Positions 24,703 to 33,350 of a stretch of 34,485 nt of DNA are shown piece by piece (the first letter of the stretch is position 1; each line of letters starts with the position of its first letter). The notes under the pieces are model-generated. The model saw nothing but the letters and a program-made list of their open reading frames with translations. It was not told the origin of the DNA and made no database searches. The position numbers and the translations under genes are program-made. This DNA is from an uncultured Flavobacteriia bacterium (GTDB lineage: Bacteria; Bacteroidota; Bacteroidia; Flavobacteriales_D; Crocinitomicaceae): contig CALJTX010000006.1 of assembly GCA_937975705.1 (NCBI GenBank), positions 1 to 34,485 of the forward strand, written 5' to 3'.

Positions 24703-27328
24703 CTGTGAGTTTTTTGATGTCGTTAAGTTTGAGCAGTGCTTCTACGGGCGTAAGTGAATTGATGTCCGTCGAGACGAGTTCGTCGTGAATTTGTTGCAAA
24801 ACAGGGTCATTGAGGGCAAAGAAGCTGAGTTGTACGTCTTGTGCAATTGCTTGAACGGCCGGCTTACTGGACTTCGTTTTGGCTCCGCCACCCACACTGG
24901 CATGGCTGGCTTCGAGGTCTTTGAGTACGTTTTCGGCGCGCTTGACTACCTGTGTTGGCATACCTGCGAGTTTGGCTACATGAATTCCAAAGGAGTGTGC
25001 CGAGCCGCCGGCAATTAATTTGCGTAGAAAAAGCACTTGCGCACCTAATTCTTTGACACTCACATTGAAGTTATGAATGCGTTCAAAACGATTGGCCATC
25101 TCGTTGAGTTCGTGGTAGTGCGTGGCAAAAAGGGTTTTGGCTTTGGCCTTGGGGTTTTCGTGTAAGAATTCTGCAATTGCCCAGGCGATGGAGATGCCAT
25201 CATACGTGCTGGTGCCTCGGCCAATTTCGTCGAGCAAAATGAGGCTGCGTTCTGAAATGTTATTGAGAATGCTAGCCGTTTCATTCATTTCTACCATAAA
25301 TGTAGACTCCCCAGAAGAAATATTATCTGATGCACCCACTCGGGTAAAGATTTTGTCCACGACGCCAATTTGTGCGGAGTCAGCAGGCACAAAACAACCA
25401 ATTTGTGCCATGAGCACAATGAGCGCAGTTTGGCGCAGGATGGCACTCTTACCGCTCATGTTGGGCCCCGTGATCATGATAATTTGCTGGGTGCTGTTGT
25501 CCAGGAAAATGTCGTTGGCTATATAGGTGTCGCCAATTGGCAGCCGCTGCTCTATGACTGGATGCCGCCCAGCCTTGATGTCGAGTTCAAAGCCATCGGT
25601 GAGTGTGGGCAAACAATAATTTTGAGCGCTTGCAACTTTGGCAAAGGAGAAAAGGCAGTCGAGCTGCGCGAGCAGTTGTGCGTTTTTTTGAATGGGGCCA
25701 ATGTAGTCGGCCATTGCAAAAATGAGCTCTTGATAGATTTGCTGCTCAATTTTGAGTATTTTCTCTTCGGCACCGAGTATTTTTTGCTCGTATTCTTTGA
25801 GTTCTTCTGTGATGTAGCGTTCGGCAGATACGAGCGTTTGTTTGCGGATCCAGGTTTCTGGAACCTTGTCTTTGTGGGTGTTGCGCACCTCTATGTAATA
25901 GCCAAAGACGTTATTGAAGGCAATTTTTAAGCTGGAAATACCTGTAGCTTGGCTTTCTCTTTCTTGAATTTGCTCGAGGAAGTCTTTGCCGTTGGTAGAG
26001 ATCGCACGCAGTTCATCGAGTTGCGCGTCTCTTCCTTCTTTGACCACCGGACCTTTTCCGATTTGGACAGCGGGTTCAGCGGTGAGGTTGGTATCGACAA
26101 GGTCGATGAGTTGTTGACAGGCATCTAGGTTATTGAGGAGCGCCTGTAAACTTTTATTTGCAAGCGGACCCAAAAGCTCAGCGATGGGCTGAATTTGTTG
26201 TTGGGTGCGTTTGAGGTGTTGTATTTCTCGGGGGTTGATTTTCCCGACGGCTACTTTCGAAATGAGGCGTTCAAGATCGCCGATTTCGCGAAGGCGGTCA
26301 TCGAGTTCTGCGTGCAGGGCCTGTTCTTGCTTTAGAGCCGCAACCACCTGATGTCTTTCTTCTATTGGCTTGCGGTCTTTGAGTGGCAATACCAACCAGC
26401 GCTTGAGCAAACGACCACCCATTGGGGTTTTGGTTTTGTCTAGAACTTGTGAAAGCGTGATGGCGTTGTCGTGAGGGGAGTGTATGAGTTCAAGATTGCG
26501 CACCGTGAAGCGGTCTAGCCACATGTAGCGATCTGGTGCAATCCGTGAAATACCGGTGATATGACCGAGTTGTTGTTGTTGATTTTCTGATAAATAATGA
26601 AATACTGCACCGGCAGCAATTATAGATAGTTCTTGGTTTTCGAGCCCAAAACCTTTGAGTGATTTGGTGCCAAAATGCTTGTTGAGTTGTTCGTTGGCAA
26701 AGTCAGAACCAAAAACCCATTCTTCTAATTTGAAGTGAAAGGCATCGTTGCCGAATAATTCGTGTACAGCGCTTGTTTTGCTTTTTTGATAGATGATTTC
26801 TGAAGGCCTGAACCCACTGATGAGTTTATCTATGTAGTTGGCGCTGCCTTGTGCAACCAAAAATTCGCCCGTAGATATATCGAGGAACGCTGCGCCAATT
26901 TCGCTTTTTTCGAGGTGGAGTGCGCACAAAAAGTTGTTGCTGCGCTGGTCTAAAACTTGGTCGTTGAAGGCCAAGCCGGGTGTAACGAGCTCAGTAACCC
27001 CTCGCTTGACGATGGTTTTGGTCATTTTGGGATCTTCGAGCTGATCGCAAATGGCTACGCGCTGCCCTGCCCGAACGAGCTTTGGCAAATATGTTTCTAA
27101 AGAGTGGTGTGGAAACCCAGCGAGTTCCATTTCGGCGGCAGCACCATTTTTTCTTTTAGTGAGGATGATGCCGAGAATGCGGCTTGCTTTGACGGCGTCT
27201 TGTCCAAAAGTTTCATAGAAATCTCCTACCCGGAATAACAACATGGCTTCTGGGTGGCGCGCCTTGATTTGATTGTATTGCTTCATCAAGGGCGTTTCGG
27301 AACTTTTTTCTACACTTTGCTTAGACAC
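24695..27328 (-). CDS. mutS: DNA mismatch repair ATPase MutS
   Basis: The protein is 877 aa, full length. MutS recognises mismatches and small loops as a dimer and recruits MutL. The mismatch-binding Phe-x-Glu motif is Phe37-Tyr38-Glu39 in VGDFYETFG. The C-terminal ATPase has Walker A GPNMSGKS (621-628) and the LILLDEIGRGTSTYDG Walker B and signature region, followed by FATHYHEL. Clamp, lever and connector domains lie between. The start is GTG at 27328: the SETPLMKQYNQIK context matches the family, whereas the next ATG would drop 14 residues. It is divergent from the TrmH-family gene. No mutL is in the window. Confidence 0.98.
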   Translation of the reverse strand: MSKQSVEKSSETPLMKQYNQIKARHPEAMLLFRVGDFYETFGQDAVKASRILGIILTKRKNGAAAEMELAGFPHHSLETYLPKLVRAGQRVAICDQLEDPKMTKTIVKRGVTELVTPGLAFNDQVLDQRSNNFLCALHLEKSEIGAAFLDISTGEFLVAQGSANYIDKLISGFRPSEIIYQKSKTSAVHELFGNDAFHFKLEEWVFGSDFANEQLNKHFGTKSLKGFGLENQELSIIAAGAVFHYLSENQQQQLGHITGISRIAPDRYMWLDRFTVRNLELIHSPHDNAITLSQVLDKTKTPMGGRLLKRWLVLPLKDRKPIEERHQVVAALKQEQALHAELDDRLREIGDLERLISKVAVGKINPREIQHLKRTQQQIQPIAELLGPLANKSLQALLNNLDACQQLIDLVDTNLTAEPAVQIGKGPVVKEGRDAQLDELRAISTNGKDFLEQIQERESQATGISSLKIAFNNVFGYYIEVRNTHKDKVPETWIRKQTLVSAERYITEELKEYEQKILGAEEKILKIEQQIYQELIFAMADYIGPIQKNAQLLAQLDCLFSFAKVASAQNYCLPTLTDGFELDIKAGRHPVIEQRLPIGDTYIANDIFLDNSTQQIIMITGPNMSGKSAILRQTALIVLMAQIGCFVPADSAQIGVVDKIFTRVGASDNISSGESTFMVEMNETASILNNISERSLILLDEIGRGTSTYDGISIAWAIAEFLHENPKAKAKTLFATHYHELNEMANRFERIHNFNVSVKELGAQVLFLRKLIAGGSAHSFGIHVAKLAGMPTQVVKRAENVLKDLEASHASVGGGAKTKSSKPAVQAIAQDVQLSFFALNDPVLQQIHDELVSTDINSLTPVEALLKLNDIKKLTGA

Positions 27329-27346
27329 TTGTTTTTTTTAGAGAAG

Positions 27347-27354
27347 TAAAGATA
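27347..27354 (-). promoter_or_regulatory. Candidate -7 element for mutS
   Basis: TATCTTTA (one mismatch to TAnnTTTG) ends 18 bases before the GTG start of mutS. It shares a short divergent region with the promoter of the TrmH-family gene. Confidence 0.33.
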
Positions 27355-27401
27355 GGCCTTTTTAGCCCTTGAGTTTGGGCTACTTTTCCACAATTTTGCA
27401 G

Positions 27402-27409
27402 TATTTTTG
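27402..27409 (+). promoter_or_regulatory. Candidate -7 element for the TrmH-family gene
   Basis: TATTTTTG fits TAnnTTTG exactly and ends 8 bases before the ATG at 27418. A TTG lies 24 bases upstream, just outside the usual spacing. The leader would be very short or absent. Confidence 0.38.
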
Positions 27410-27417
27410 AGCCATAG

Positions 27418-27960
27418 ATGTCAGCAAACGCCACCAAAAAACTCAAGTTATGGGAACTCAATCGCGTCAGCGAAGAGGCCTACCAAGCGCAGCAAAAATT
27501 TCCGTTGGTGTTGGTTTTAGATAGCATTCGCTCGCTCAACAACATCGGCTCATTTTTCAGGACTGCCGATGCGTTCAATGTAGAACAGATTTATTTGTGT
27601 GGCATCACCGCTCAGCCTCCTCACCGCGACATCCATAAAACTGCATTGGGCGCCACCGATACCGTTCGTTGGCAATACCGCGCGTCTTTGCAAGATGCAC
27701 TGAACGAACTCAAAGAAAAGGGCTATGCAATTTGTGTTGTGGAGCAAGCTGTTCAAACAACTTTATTACAAGACATCGGTCAGCTCAACGCACCTGGCTT
27801 TGCTTTGGTTTTTGGAAATGAGGTAGATGGTGTAGATCAAGCGGCCTTAGACACGGCAGACCACATTATAGAAATTCCGCAGTTTGGCACCAAACACAGC
27901 CTCAATGTGAGTGTTTGTGCGGGCATCGTGCTTTGGGAATTCACTAAAAAGTATATTTAG
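27418..27960 (+). CDS. TrmH/SpoU-family RNA 2'-O-methyltransferase
   Basis: The protein is 180 aa and consists almost only of the SPOUT catalytic domain, without the N-terminal substrate-binding domain of TrmH or RlmB. The three SpoU motifs are present: NNIGSFFRTADAF (catalytic Arg48), LVFGNEVDGV and IPQFGTKHSLNVSVCAGI, which form the trefoil knot binding SAM. The expected activity is 2'-O-methylation of a ribose in tRNA or rRNA; which nucleotide cannot be told from sequence. It is divergent from mutS and convergent with lysS. Confidence 0.94.
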   Translation: MSANATKKLKLWELNRVSEEAYQAQQKFPLVLVLDSIRSLNNIGSFFRTADAFNVEQIYLCGITAQPPHRDIHKTALGATDTVRWQYRASLQDALNELKEKGYAICVVEQAVQTTLLQDIGQLNAPGFALVFGNEVDGVDQAALDTADHIIEIPQFGTKHSLNVSVCAGIVLWEFTKKYI

Positions 27961-27998
27961 TACTTTTCTCCTACGCCAATGTAGCACTAAGTTTTCTT

Positions 27999-28020
27999 TT
28001 GGTATTTAAACCAATTTAAT
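27999..28020 (+). terminator. Weak candidate terminator between the TrmH-family gene and lysS
   Basis: TTGGT and ACCAA form a 5-bp stem around a 6-base loop, followed by TTTAAT. The T run is poor and the hairpin includes the lysS stop codon region, so it may have no function. The rest of 27961-28005 shows nothing else. Confidence 0.22.
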
Positions 28021-29709
28021 CCACAACAAGTCAGCTTCTTTACTAACTGTCAACAATTGATTTTTGGTCAATGTTTTGATGGAGGTATCCCACAGTTTGT
28101 TGCTGATGTCAAAATGCGTGCGGAGCTCGCTCAACAAGAGTTGTTTTTCTTGTTGCATTTTTTCAAAGATGGCCGTTTCAGTTTCGTTGAGTGTCACTTT
28201 TGGTGCCTGTACTTCAGGTCGCATCTGCGGGAAGAAAAGCACTTCTTGAATAGACGCATTGTTGGTGAGGTACATGATGAGTCGGTCCATACCGATGCCT
28301 AAACCGCTGGTTGGCGGCATACCGTATTCGAGTGCGCGCAAGAAATCTTGGTCAATAAACATGGCTTCGTCGTCGCCGCGTTCTTGCAGTTTGAGTTGTT
28401 CTTCAAAGCGTTCGCGTTGGTCAATAGGATCATTGAGCTCAGAATAGGCATTGGCCACTTCTTTTCCGCAGACCATCAGTTCAAAACGCTCTGTTAAGCT
28501 TGGGTCATCGCGGTGCACTTTACATAGTGGCGACATCTCTTTAGGATAGTCTGTAATGAAAGTCGGTTGGATGTAATTGCCTTCGCATTTGCCACCAAAA
28601 ATTTCGTCGATGAGCTTGCCTTTGCCCATGGTTTCGTCAACTTCGATACCCATGCCTCTTGCGGCACTGCGGAGTTCGTCTTCGGTTTTGCCAGCGATAT
28701 CAAAGCCCGTGAAGTCTATGATGGCTTGGCGCATGGTAATGCGTTTGTAGGGTGCTTTAAAGTCGATGGTATGCTCACCGAATTGGGCAATTGTAGCGCC
28801 ATTTACCGCAATTGCACAATGCTCTAGCAGTTGTTCAGTGAAGTCCATCATCCAGTTGTAGTCTTTGTAGGCCACGTAGATTTCCATGGCGGTAAACTCT
28901 GGGTTATGGGTGCGGTCCATGCCTTCGTTGCGGAAGTTTTTGGAAAACTCATATACGCCGTCGAAGCCGCCCACGATGAGTCTTTTCAAATAGAGCTCAT
29001 TGGCAATGCGCATGTAAAGCGGAATATCGAGCGCGTTGTGGTGCGTAATGAAGGGTCTTGCCGATGCGCCACCTGGAATGGCTTGTAAAACGGGTGTTTC
29101 GACTTCCATATAGCCAGCGCGGTTAAAGAAGTCGCGCATGGCATTGAATAATTTGGTTCTCTTGATAAAAACATCTTTGACATGTCGGTTCACGACGAGG
29201 TCAACGTAGCGTTGGCGGTAGCGCAATTCTGGGTCTGTAAAGGCGTCGTGCACCACTCCTGCTGCATCTGTTTTAGGCAGCGGTAAGGGGCGCAAAGATT
29301 TACTGAGCAACTGAAATTCAGTGACGTGCACAGAAATTTCGCCAACTTGGGTTTTGAACATGTGGCCTTTGATGCCAATGAAGTCGCCGAGGTCGAGGAG
29401 TTTTTTGAACACTTCGTTGTAAAGTGTTTTGTCTTCTCCGGGGCAGAGTTCGTCGCGGTTAAAATAGACTTGTATGCGGCCCGATGCATCTTGAATTTCA
29501 GCAAATGAAGCCTTGCCCATGATGCGCTGCGAAAGCATACGCCCAGCCAAACAAACCTGTTTTCCGTCTTCAAAATTTTGCTTGATATCGGCAGCAAAGG
29601 CATCTACTGGATAGAGTGCTGCTGGATAAGGATCAATGCCGAGATCGCGCAATTTTTGCAGCGATTCACGACGTAAAATTTCTTGTTCGGAAAGTTCTGG
29701 ATGACTCAT
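28006..29709 (-). CDS. lysS: Lysyl-tRNA synthetase, class II, with C-terminal extension
   Basis: The protein is 567 aa. It charges tRNA-Lys with lysine. The N-terminal OB-fold anticodon-binding domain (about 50-150, GRMLSQRIMGKASFAEIQDASG) is followed by the class II catalytic core with motif 2 (FRNEGMDRTHNPEF, from about residue 259) and motif 3 (GLGIGMDRLIMYLT, from about 470). About 65 residues beyond motif 3 (after QMRPEVQ) form a charged helical extension not present in the ~505-aa E. coli enzyme; similar tails occur in Bacteroidota. The ATG at 29709 is preceded by a perfect -7 element. It is divergent from the AsmA-like gene. Confidence 0.98.
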   Translation of the reverse strand: MSHPELSEQEILRRESLQKLRDLGIDPYPAALYPVDAFAADIKQNFEDGKQVCLAGRMLSQRIMGKASFAEIQDASGRIQVYFNRDELCPGEDKTLYNEVFKKLLDLGDFIGIKGHMFKTQVGEISVHVTEFQLLSKSLRPLPLPKTDAAGVVHDAFTDPELRYRQRYVDLVVNRHVKDVFIKRTKLFNAMRDFFNRAGYMEVETPVLQAIPGGASARPFITHHNALDIPLYMRIANELYLKRLIVGGFDGVYEFSKNFRNEGMDRTHNPEFTAMEIYVAYKDYNWMMDFTEQLLEHCAIAVNGATIAQFGEHTIDFKAPYKRITMRQAIIDFTGFDIAGKTEDELRSAARGMGIEVDETMGKGKLIDEIFGGKCEGNYIQPTFITDYPKEMSPLCKVHRDDPSLTERFELMVCGKEVANAYSELNDPIDQRERFEEQLKLQERGDDEAMFIDQDFLRALEYGMPPTSGLGIGMDRLIMYLTNNASIQEVLFFPQMRPEVQAPKVTLNETETAIFEKMQQEKQLLLSELRTHFDISNKLWDTSIKTLTKNQLLTVSKEADLLWIKLV

Positions 29710-29728
29710 GAGTATACAATTGAGGATA

Positions 29729-29736
29729 CAAAGATA
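29729..29736 (-). promoter_or_regulatory. Candidate -7 element for lysS
   Basis: TATCTTTG fits TAnnTTTG exactly and ends 19 bases before the lysS ATG. The upstream TTG is about 29 bases away, too far for a standard -33 element. Confidence 0.42.
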
Positions 29737-29797
29737 GCGCTAAAAAAAATTCTATACTTTGTTTGCAACGTATAGGCGGTTTTTTCGTTAGAGGATT

Positions 29798-32422
29798 ATG
29801 AAGTTTTGGTGGCGGTTTGCAAAGCGTGCGGTTTTGATCTTATTGGTTTTCATGACCACCATTTCTCTAGTACTTTATGTTTTTGAAGACCGCATCATTA
29901 AAAAAGTAGTTGAACAAGTCAATACCTACTTGAAAGAACCCGTTCAGGTTGCCCAAATCAATCTCCATTTCTGGCGTACTTTCCCTCAACTAAGTGTCGC
30001 TTTTGACCAAGTACTGATTGCCGACCCGCTCCGCTCCAAAGACACCCTTTTACAAGCCGAACAAATCAGTTTGCGCTTCAATCCTTTTGATTTATGGAAT
30101 GGAAACTATCAGATTGAACAGATTACCGGCTTCAACGGCCAACTCAATTTGAAAGACGACCGAAAGGGCCGAGCCAATTACGATATTTTTAAGCCAACCT
30201 CTTCGCGCACTTCCGCTTTCAATTTAGAATTAGAAACCATTTTACTGGAGCAATTCAAAGTGTCCTATCGCGATCAAAAAAGCGCACAATTTTACACTAC
30301 TAACATCCACAGCGCTTCCTTGTCAGGCAAATTCTCCGACCAGAAAACACAACTTACTGCTACCGGCGATGTCTGGCTCAAGCAAATTAAAAAAGGACAG
30401 GTTGTACTGCTCAAAAACCAACCACTCCTCTTTGACCTTGCACTTTTGGTAGACCAAACACAAAATGTGATCAAACTGCCACAGGCGCAGATCAAAATAG
30501 CCAACTTGCCCTTCTTAATTGATGCCGAATTCGGCCCCCTTCAAAGCAGCTTAGATATCCGCAGCCAAAACTTAGCACTTGTCAAACTCGTTCGAACCTT
30601 ACAACCCCAATCTTTAGCGGCACTCAAGCGTGTCAAAGCCAAAGGAAAGGTAGATTTTCAATTGCACTATCAATCTTCTGTAGCGCAAAAAGCGCCAGAA
30701 GTTAGGGCTTATTTCAGTATCAAAGATGGCCAACTCACAGAGCCACAATTTGGCGCGCAAATTCAAGATTTACAGTGTTTAGGAACCTACTCTAATTTAC
30801 CTAAAGATGAGCTTAAAATTGAAAAGTTTGCCTTCACGAGTAAGGGAGCTCGGTTTGCTGGCCAGTTTCAATTGAAGGATTTTTTACTTCCTAAATTGGC
30901 AGTGAAGGCCAAGGGCAATATTCCTTTGGCTTTGGTTCAGGCGCTTTATCCCGTTTCGAGTGTGGAACAAGTGCAAGGCGTTGCAAAAGTGCGGCTTGAG
31001 GCCCAATTAGCTCAGGATGAACAGCAGCACTGGGAAACACAAACGTTGAAAGGTCGGGTTGGCATTCAAGCACAACACCTTCAACTTACCGACTTCAAAA
31101 AGCGTTTTCAGGGCGTAATGGCAGACATCGCTTTTGACGCCCAAGACCTCCGCATCGACCAATTTAAAGCGCATATTGGCTCCACAGATCTCGATTTACA
31201 ATTGCGCATTCCGGCTTATTCAGCGCAGTTCAATGCGTCCAAACTACTCCAAGTCAGTGGTCGTTTACATGCAAAAAGACTCAATTTTTCAGATTTTGAA
31301 ACCAAATCGACCAATCCAAACCGCACTTGGATTTTACCCCAAAACCTGTCGCTTTCTTTGCCGTGTCAAATGGATCAGTTCACCTATGAAGGAAAGGATT
31401 TCAGTCAATTGAGTGGCACGCTGTCTGTGAGCCCTCAGCAACTCGATGTCAGTCAATTGAACTTTAAACACGCACAAGGCTCTTGGAATGGTCAACTCAA
31501 AGTAACGGAGCAAGCACCTTCCGCTTTCGATATTCAAACAAAAGGCTTGGCCAAAAAAGTAGAGCTCAGTTCTTTATTCAAGGAGTGGCAAAATTTTGAT
31601 CAAACCATTTTGACCGACGAACAACTGTCGGGGAAGGCAAACTTTGAATTTGATGTCCGTACCAAATACGATTATCTCAAAGGATTAGACGAAGCAAGTT
31701 TGCAGGCGCGAATTCATTGCTTAGTCGATAATGGCAGGCTCTTACACGCGCCAATTTTGCAAGATTTGGCCAACAGCCTCACCTTAGGAAAAGGCAGGGC
31801 AATTCTTGGTGCCAAAAACCAAGCTGCGCTGCAACAAAAACTCAAAGATGTGCGCTTTGAGCGCTTGGAAAACACATTTGTCATAGCCAAGCGTGCGCTG
31901 AGTTTTGAAAAAATGCACATCGCGTCGTCTGCACTTGACCTAGATTTGGTAGGCAGCCATAGTTTTGAGCACCAAATTGATTATGCCGTTGGTTTGCGTT
32001 TGCGCGATTTGTTGGTGCAGGAATCGCAAACTGAATTTGGAGAAATCTTGGATGATGGCACAGGCGTGCGGTTGTTTGTGCGCATCAGTGGCACACTCGA
32101 TGACCCCAAAGTAGGTTGGGACAAAAAAGGCAAAAAAGAAGCTGCAAAACAACAATTTGAACGCAGTCAGCAAGAGTCTAAAGAAATGCTCAAAACTACT
32201 TTTGGACTCTATAAAAATGATGCCAGCGTAGGGGAATATAAAACAACTTCAACCCCGCATGAAACCATTCAGGTTAAATTCAAATCCAAAGACGACGCTG
32301 CAAAACCGCAGGCGGTTCCTCAGGCTACTGCGCCTAAAAACGGGAAACTGCAACAGAAACTTGAAAAGTGGAAACAAGAACAACAGCAAGGAGCTGAGGT
32401 GAATATGAAGATTGGAGGTTAG
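29798..32422 (+). CDS. AsmA-family envelope protein
   Basis: The protein is 874 aa. One N-terminal membrane helix (about residues 10-28) is followed by a long extracytoplasmic region. The segment just after the helix (VNTYLKEPVQVAQINLHFWRTFPQLSV) and the C-terminal region (ALDLDLVGSHSFEHQIDYAVGLRL, RISGTLDDPKVGW) match AsmA-like proteins of Bacteroidota. These belong to the wider group of bridge-like lipid transport and outer-membrane assembly proteins (AsmA, TamB, YhdP). The extreme C-terminus (about 785-874) is Lys/Gln-rich and probably disordered. It ends 2 bases before the convergent rfaE2-like gene. The family call is firm; a role in phospholipid transport is inferred. Confidence 0.88.
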   Translation: MKFWWRFAKRAVLILLVFMTTISLVLYVFEDRIIKKVVEQVNTYLKEPVQVAQINLHFWRTFPQLSVAFDQVLIADPLRSKDTLLQAEQISLRFNPFDLWNGNYQIEQITGFNGQLNLKDDRKGRANYDIFKPTSSRTSAFNLELETILLEQFKVSYRDQKSAQFYTTNIHSASLSGKFSDQKTQLTATGDVWLKQIKKGQVVLLKNQPLLFDLALLVDQTQNVIKLPQAQIKIANLPFLIDAEFGPLQSSLDIRSQNLALVKLVRTLQPQSLAALKRVKAKGKVDFQLHYQSSVAQKAPEVRAYFSIKDGQLTEPQFGAQIQDLQCLGTYSNLPKDELKIEKFAFTSKGARFAGQFQLKDFLLPKLAVKAKGNIPLALVQALYPVSSVEQVQGVAKVRLEAQLAQDEQQHWETQTLKGRVGIQAQHLQLTDFKKRFQGVMADIAFDAQDLRIDQFKAHIGSTDLDLQLRIPAYSAQFNASKLLQVSGRLHAKRLNFSDFETKSTNPNRTWILPQNLSLSLPCQMDQFTYEGKDFSQLSGTLSVSPQQLDVSQLNFKHAQGSWNGQLKVTEQAPSAFDIQTKGLAKKVELSSLFKEWQNFDQTILTDEQLSGKANFEFDVRTKYDYLKGLDEASLQARIHCLVDNGRLLHAPILQDLANSLTLGKGRAILGAKNQAALQQKLKDVRFERLENTFVIAKRALSFEKMHIASSALDLDLVGSHSFEHQIDYAVGLRLRDLLVQESQTEFGEILDDGTGVRLFVRISGTLDDPKVGWDKKGKKEAAKQQFERSQQESKEMLKTTFGLYKNDASVGEYKTTSTPHETIQVKFKSKDDAAKPQAVPQATAPKNGKLQQKLEKWKQEQQQGAEVNMKIGG

Positions 32423-32424
32423 GT

Positions 32425-32940
32425 TTATTTACCCTTGGCCAAAATACCGGTTGTCGAGTATCCTTCTACAAATGGAATGGTTTGAACACGCCCACCGTAG
32501 GCCTTGACGATATCAGACCCGACAATATAATCTTTTGCTAAAGGATTGGTTTGCTCAGCGCTGTAGTCTGCACCTTTCAAGAGTATATCAGGCCGCAAGG
32601 TTTCGATGATTTCCAATGGTGTATTTTGCTCAAAAAACACAATGTTGTCAACACAACTTAGCGCGGCAAGCACCATTGCTCTTGCCATTTCAGAATTGAT
32701 AGGTCGGTTTGGCGCTTTTTCGAGTGCCCTGACCGAAAGATCGGTGTTGATCGCCACAATGAGGTGTTTGGCCGTATCTGCTGCTTGCGCTAGATAACTT
32801 ACATGACCTAAGTGTAGGATATCAAAACAACCGTTGGTGAAAGCGACAGACTCGCCCTTCATTGCCCAAACATTTCTTCTGCGTTGGGCTTCTTCCCAAC
32901 TTAAAATTTTGTTTTGAAGGTTCGTAAGGTGCTGGCTCAT
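32425..32940 (-). CDS. RfaE2-like nucleotidyltransferase (heptose-1-phosphate adenylyltransferase)
   Basis: The protein is 171 aa. It is a stand-alone cytidylyltransferase-like domain with FTNGCFDILHLGHVSYL, in which His43 and His46 form the HxGH nucleotide-binding motif, and a C-terminal YSTTGIL. It resembles the adenylyltransferase half of E. coli HldE (RfaE2), which activates heptose 1-phosphate for lipopolysaccharide core synthesis. The kinase half and other heptose genes are not in the window, so the sugar is uncertain. The ATG at 32940 is chosen: it gives the family N-terminus 4 bases after the panD stop, whereas the frame open to 33033 runs through panD. Confidence 0.88.
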   Translation of the reverse strand: MSQHLTNLQNKILSWEEAQRRRNVWAMKGESVAFTNGCFDILHLGHVSYLAQAADTAKHLIVAINTDLSVRALEKAPNRPINSEMARAMVLAALSCVDNIVFFEQNTPLEIIETLRPDILLKGADYSAEQTNPLAKDYIVGSDIVKAYGGRVQTIPFVEGYSTTGILAKGK

Positions 32941-32944
32941 GAAT

Positions 32945-33295
32945 TTATGAGAGCAAGTTAGTTTGTTCGTTCGGAAAAACCAAAGACGGCTTAAATGTTT
33001 TGGCTTCTTCAAACTCGAGCATTGCGTAACCAATAATAATGATGATGTCGTTGATGGCTACCTTGCGTGCAGCAGGGCCATTCAGACAGATCATGCCAGA
33101 TTGGCGCTCACCTTTGATCACGTAGGTTTCAAAACGCTCACCGTTGTTGATATTGACAATTTGAACGCGCTCACCTTCGATGAGGTTGGCTGCATCCATG
33201 AGGTCTTCATCTATGGTGATGCTTCCGATATAATTGAGGTCAGCTTGGGTAACGCGTACCCGATGAATTTTAGATTTGAGGACGTTGATGTACAT
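32945..33295 (-). CDS. panD: Aspartate 1-decarboxylase precursor
   Basis: The protein is 116 aa. It makes beta-alanine from aspartate for pantothenate synthesis. The Gly24-Ser25 self-cleavage site that generates the pyruvoyl cofactor is in YIGSITID, and the conserved LNGPAARK segment (about residues 72-79) follows. Length and N-terminus (MYINVLKSKIHRV) are standard. It lies directly downstream of panC, whose product uses the beta-alanine, and upstream of the rfaE2-like gene. A well-formed promoter overlaps the panC 3' end, so panD can be transcribed on its own. Confidence 0.97.
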   Translation of the reverse strand: MYINVLKSKIHRVRVTQADLNYIGSITIDEDLMDAANLIEGERVQIVNINNGERFETYVIKGERQSGMICLNGPAARKVAINDIIIIIGYAMLEFEEAKTFKPSLVFPNEQTNLLS

Positions 33296-33319
33296 AACTT
33301 ATAGCGCGTTGTAGCGCGG

Positions 33320-33350
33320 CAAAATTACATCAAAGAACCGATTCACACAA
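33320..33350 (-). promoter_or_regulatory. Candidate promoter of panD
   Basis: On the minus strand, TTG at 33350-33348 is followed after 20 bases by TAATTTTG at 33327-33320, an exact match to TTG-N17-23-TAnnTTTG. It overlaps the last codons of panC and leaves about 24 bases to the panD ATG. It is the best promoter match in the window. Confidence 0.5.

Noticed and set aside
25122..25930. Long plus-strand open frames (134 and 186 residues) opposite mutS
   Set aside because: They lie fully antisense to the conserved ATPase and core domains of mutS, overlap each other and show no recognisable domain. They are by-products of mutS codon use.
32941..33033. Extension of the rfaE2-like gene into panD
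   Set aside because: The added residues are an out-of-frame reading of panD. The family N-terminus starts at 32940, 4 bases after the panD stop.
32963..33304. 113-residue plus-strand frame opposite panD
   Set aside because: It mirrors panD almost exactly and has no motif; panD is certain from its Gly-Ser cleavage site and length.
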